64,000 nt of DNA, from contig OZ244872.1 of assembly GCA_965221215.1 (NCBI GenBank), forward strand, positions 992,001 to 1,056,000, given 5' to 3'. The translations under genes and the position numbers were made by a program. Below, one piece after another: positions 61,262-64,000 of the stretch (positions within the stretch are counted from its first letter, which is position 1; each line of letters opens with the position of its first letter). The stretch is from Aldehydirespirator sp965221215 (lineage in GTDB: Bacteria > Actinomycetota > Acidimicrobiia > Acidimicrobiales > Aldehydirespiratoraceae). The notes beneath the pieces are model-generated. The model saw only the letters and a program-made list of their open reading frames with translations, did no database searches and was not told where the DNA came from.

Positions 61262-62188
61262 GTGAGCTTGGTTCGTTCTCTTGGGGCGGCGGCGGTGCTG
61301 CTCTTGGCGGCTGGCTGCGGCGCTTCGGGGGATGTGGCCGCGGAGGTCGGCGGTGCAGAGTACTCAGTCGACGACTTGACCGATTACCTCGCCACCGCCG
61401 ATCCCGACAACTCTGCGAGGGCGCCCCGCGATGTCGCCGCGGCCTGGCTCAGCGACTGGGTGTTCTATTCGGCGGTAGAGGTGGAGCTGGCCCAGCGGGG
61501 CATGGCCGTGTCCAACGACCACGAGGGGCGCGCCGTGGCCGAGATCACCCAGCAGGATCCCTCCTTCGTGCCTGGCGCCGGCGGCGGCGATGTGGCCATC
61601 CACCAGCGGGCGATCGTGCTCGCGGCGTGGGAGTGGGCCGCCCGCGAGGTGCCCGCCGCGCCGGTCGCCCCGCTGCGCCATCTCTGCTCTCGGCACATCC
61701 TCGTCGAGTCGCAGGAGGAGGCCGACGCGGTTGTGGGTTTGCTCGACTCTGGGGAGGACTTCGGGCTCTTGGCCGCGGCGCTCTCGCAGGATCCGGGCAG
61801 CGGACCGCAGGGCGGGGATCTTGGCTGTGTGCCCGAGGGCTCCTTCGTGGCGCCCTTCGAGACGGCCGCCTACGCCACTGAGCCCGGCGGGGTGGCGGTG
61901 GCCGAGTCGCAGTTCGGCTTCCATGTGATCGAGGTGATCAGCGCGGGTTTGGCGACTCCCGACAACCATCCCCAGATCGATGCCGAACTGCTGGCACGCA
62001 TGGCCGAGGAGGCCGAGCGGGCGGCAGTCGAACAAGCCGAGACAGCGGCAGAATCTCAACGCCAGCAGCTGCTGGTCGACCTGCAGGACACCGTGCTGTC
62101 GAACTACGCCACTGATGTGCGGATCGACCCGCGTTACGGGCACTGGGATCCCGATCGGTTCCAGGTGGTGGCCGAACCACTCGGCTGA
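61262..62188 (+). CDS. Peptidyl-prolyl isomerase lipoprotein (SurA/PrsA-like, parvulin)
   Basis: 308-residue exported folding factor. Lipobox LLLAAGC with Cys19 at the end of an N-terminal signal, an N-terminal SurA-like helical region (EYSVDDLTDYLAT) and a parvulin domain: SRHILVESQEEADAVVGLLDSGEDFGLLAAALSQDPGS, GGDLGCVPEGSFVAPFETAAY and FGFHVIEV (in part quoted). Sits between mfd and mazG, as SurA-like genes do in mycobacteria and relatives. Confidence 0.88.
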   Translation: MSLVRSLGAAAVLLLAAGCGASGDVAAEVGGAEYSVDDLTDYLATADPDNSARAPRDVAAAWLSDWVFYSAVEVELAQRGMAVSNDHEGRAVAEITQQDPSFVPGAGGGDVAIHQRAIVLAAWEWAAREVPAAPVAPLRHLCSRHILVESQEEADAVVGLLDSGEDFGLLAAALSQDPGSGPQGGDLGCVPEGSFVAPFETAAYATEPGGVAVAESQFGFHVIEVISAGLATPDNHPQIDAELLARMAEEAERAAVEQAETAAESQRQQLLVDLQDTVLSNYATDVRIDPRYGHWDPDRFQVVAEPLG

Positions 62189-62201
62189 CCGGGTCTGCGG
62201 C

Positions 62202-63038
62202 GTGGACGAGGACACAGACGCGGCCGGCGGCGATTGGCTGCCCGGCACTGACGGCGACTCGTGCCTTGACAGCGACTCGGCCGATGACGGCGATTCGCGC
62301 TCTGAGGGGGGCTCGGCTGACGACGGCGGCTTGATCGGGGCGCTCGTTGATCTCGACGAGTTGGTGCGGACCCTGCGCCGGCAGTGCCCGTGGGACCGCG
62401 AGCAGACCCACACCAGCCTGAGGCGCTACCTGCTGGAGGAGACCTACGAGGCGCTGGAAGCCCTCGACGCCAGAGCCGAATCCGGCGCCGCCGACGGCGA
62501 GGACCTCGACCGGCACCTGTGCGAGGAGCTCGGCGACCTGCTCTACCAGGTCTGGTTCCAGGCCCATCTGGCCTCGGAGCGCGATGCCTTCGACATGGCC
62601 GACGTGGCCCGAGAGGTCCGCACCAAGCTGGTGGCTCGCCACCCCCACGTGTTCGGCGACGTGCAGGCCGACGACGCCGACGCGGTGCGGGGCATGTGGG
62701 ACGCCATCAAGCTGCGGGAGAAGGGGCGCGACTCGGTGATGGACGGGATACCGGCCACGCTGCCCGCCCTGCTGCGAGCGGTGAAGGTGCAGAAACGGGC
62801 CGCCACGGCCGGGCTCTTCGCCGACGACTGGCACGACTGCGAGTTCGCCGATACCGAGCGGGCCCTGGCCGAGCTGCGAGCCGACCGCAGCGAGCGGGCC
62901 TTGGGCGAGTTGCTGCTGGCCGCGGTGGAACTGGGACGCCGCCTCAAGATCGATCCCGAGGACGCGCTGCGATCGGCCACCGAGCACACCCGGCGCCGCT
63001 ACCGGGAACTGGAGCAGGGCGCCGACCCCGACGCCTGA
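62202..63038 (+). CDS. mazG: Nucleoside triphosphate pyrophosphohydrolase MazG
   Basis: House-cleaning NTP pyrophosphatase. From GTG 62202 (278 residues): an acidic, Asp/Ser-rich N-terminal extension (about 45 residues), then LVRTLRRQCPWDREQTHTSLRRYLLEETYEALEAL, EELGDLLYQVWFQA with the metal-binding E-E-x-x-D, and KLVARHPHVFGD. The C-terminal domain is partial relative to E. coli MazG. The frame is open upstream into the lipoprotein gene, so the start is approximate. Confidence 0.9.
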   Translation: MDEDTDAAGGDWLPGTDGDSCLDSDSADDGDSRSEGGSADDGGLIGALVDLDELVRTLRRQCPWDREQTHTSLRRYLLEETYEALEALDARAESGAADGEDLDRHLCEELGDLLYQVWFQAHLASERDAFDMADVAREVRTKLVARHPHVFGDVQADDADAVRGMWDAIKLREKGRDSVMDGIPATLPALLRAVKVQKRAATAGLFADDWHDCEFADTERALAELRADRSERALGELLLAAVELGRRLKIDPEDALRSATEHTRRRYRELEQGADPDA

Positions 63039-63071
63039 ACGACTTCGAGGACTCGCTCGGCCTCTTGGCTT

Positions 63072-63473
63072 CTATACGAAATAGGGGGCTAGGGCCTCGG
63101 CCAGGTCGTCGGGGGCGCGGGTCGGCTTGCCGTGGTTGTCGGTGATGGCGGCTCGCAGCTCTTGGCGGGCCACCACTTCGCCGTGGCGCACGAGCCTCTG
63201 GCGCCACGTCGACGAGGCCCGCCGCAGCTCCACCACCTCGGTTTCGACCGTCACCGTTTCGCCGGCGTGCACCGGGCGGTCGAACGACGTGTGGATGCGG
63301 TTCACCACGAACCGGTAGCCGCGGGCCGCGAACGACTCCAGGTCCATCCCGGCCTGCTCCAGCAGCTCGATCCTGCCGGTCTCGAAGAACTGGATGTAGG
63401 CCGAGTGGTTCAGATGGCCGTAGGGGTCGAGTTCGTAGAACCGGACCTTGACGTCGATTCGATGGGAGGCCAC
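63072..63473 (-). CDS. Acyl-CoA thioesterase, 4-hydroxybenzoyl-CoA/YbgC-type hotdog fold
   Basis: 133-residue single hotdog domain. RFYELDPYGHLNHSAYIQFFETGRIELL contains the catalytic Asp and the Y-x-x-x-x-E-x-x-R helix; HTSFDRPVHAGETVTVET and WRQRLVRHGEVVARQELRAA follow. Hydrolyses acyl-CoA or acyl-ACP; substrate unknown. Convergent with mazG. Confidence 0.85.
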   Translation of the reverse strand: MASHRIDVKVRFYELDPYGHLNHSAYIQFFETGRIELLEQAGMDLESFAARGYRFVVNRIHTSFDRPVHAGETVTVETEVVELRRASSTWRQRLVRHGEVVARQELRAAITDNHGKPTRAPDDLAEALAPYFV

Positions 63474-63485
63474 CGGAGGTTGAGG

Positions 63486-63836
63486 TTAGGGGTCGGCGGG
63501 CTGGGTCACGCAGCCCTCCAGGCCCATCACCGCGTAGACCTCGGTTCCCGGCGCCACGTAGAGGCCGAAGCAGAGCGCCTCGCGCTGCACCCCGTCGTCG
63601 CTGGTGCGTCTGGCGATCTCGCCCTCGAGGGCGGCGATGCGGGAATCCAGCTCGGCCCCGACGCTCTCGGCCTCCCGCTGCTGGGCGTTCTGGTCCATCC
63701 AGGTGCGCACCGACGACGCGCCCAGCAGCACCGCGGCAGCCGCCATGGCCGCGCCCAGACCCGCCAGCAGCAGGCGATGCCACCAAGCCGACTTCGCCCC
63801 CCGAGCCTCGCCCTCCTCCGCGGCCGGCTTCGTCAC
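63486..63836 (-). CDS. FtsB/DivIC-like septum formation protein
   Basis: 116-residue single-pass protein: cytoplasmic charged N-terminus, helix LLLAGLGAAMAAAAVLLGASSV, then a coiled-coil (DQNAQQREAESVGAELDSRIAALEGEIARR) and a short C-terminal tail with two Cys. Layout of the FtsB/DivIC division family, which lies directly downstream of eno in actinobacteria. The GTG start overlaps the eno stop (GTGA). Confidence 0.75.
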   Translation of the reverse strand: MTKPAAEEGEARGAKSAWWHRLLLAGLGAAMAAAAVLLGASSVRTWMDQNAQQREAESVGAELDSRIAALEGEIARRTSDDGVQREALCFGLYVAPGTEVYAVMGLEGCVTQPADP

Positions 63837-64000
63837 GACTCGGCCGCCTCCGGGTCGGCGCCCAGCGCCAGCGCGGCCCGGCCGCGGTAGGAGGCCGTCT
63901 CGCCCAGCTGCTCCTCGATGCGCAACAGCTGGTTGTACTTGGCCATCCGGTCGCTGCGAGCCGGCGCCCCGGTCTTGATCTGGCCGCAGTTGGTGGCCAC
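63833..64000 (-). CDS. eno: Enolase, C-terminal 55 residues (cut by window edge)
   Basis: Reads VATNCGQIKTGAPARSDRMA and KYNQLLRIEEQLGETASYRG to the stop at 63833. GQIKTGAPARSDR-AKYNQLLRIEE is the near-invariant enolase C-terminus. Glycolytic 2-phosphoglycerate dehydratase. The rest of the gene lies beyond base 64000. Confidence 0.95.
   Translation of the reverse strand: MATNCGQIKTGAPARSDRMAKYNQLLRIEEQLGETASYRGRAALALGADPEAAES

Overview
The window is a piece of a high-G+C, monoderm-type genome, most probably an actinobacterium. Evidence: a 30-residue bS22-type ribosomal protein, the order prs / rplY (CTC-type) / pth / mfd / SurA-like lipoprotein / mazG / (eno), an actinobacterial-style Tad pilus locus without outer-membrane secretin, and DUF222-HNH and IS1182-type genes. 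The class Acidimicrobiia is my guess from the overall flavour of the proteins, not something the sequence proves. Three MEP-pathway isoprenoid genes (dxr, ispG, ispE) lie in the first 22 kb.

Layout. 0-12.6 kb is housekeeping: cdsA, dxr, rseP (ispG convergent), then rimP-nusA-ylxR-infB-rbfA-truB-ribF. 12.6-16.2 kb is a small accessory patch (DUF222-HNH protein, a restriction-enzyme remnant, a two-gene nucleotidyltransferase toxin-antitoxin-like cassette) sitting where rpsO/pnp often follow ribF. 16.4-22.3 kb holds pepN, an orphan molybdenum hydroxylase large subunit, ispE and the tiny bS22 gene. 22.8-26.2 kb is a second accessory patch (IS1182 remnant, nuclease-like protein, HTH/nucleotidyltransferase pair). 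tRNA-Gln and prs follow at 26.4-27.6 kb.

Between prs (ends 27646) and rplY (starts 56232), which are close neighbours in many actinobacteria, about 28.6 kb has been inserted. It consists of a Tad/Flp pilus locus (27.8-38.8 kb: tadE, tadG, an inverted tadE-like gene, two Flp-type prepilins, tadC, tadB, tadA, tadZ, cpaB, prepilin peptidase), an IS630 element, and a defence/toxin island (40.1-56.2 kb). The island carries a two-gene Druantia-like DruE-DruA unit, AbiE remnants, a nucleotidyltransferase toxin and a macro-domain (DarG-like) gene both cut by an IS256 element, an intact fic gene bracketed by two matching inverted repeats, and a PHP/SMC-like ATPase (TrlF-like) paired with a Schlafen-AlbA/ATPase protein. 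Housekeeping resumes with rplY, pth, mfd, a parvulin lipoprotein, mazG, a thioesterase, a FtsB/DivIC-like gene and the 3' end of eno.

Two patterns stand out. First, nearly every sizeable gap inside the tad operon, and the gaps before ylxR and pth, are filled by degenerate tandem copies of the 5' end of the next gene. Second, one Flp-type prepilin gene has two long poly-G/C tracts (13 and 11) at its start with an in-frame stop between them; it becomes a complete prepilin only when both tracts are multiples of three, which suggests phase variation (or a homopolymer sequencing artefact).
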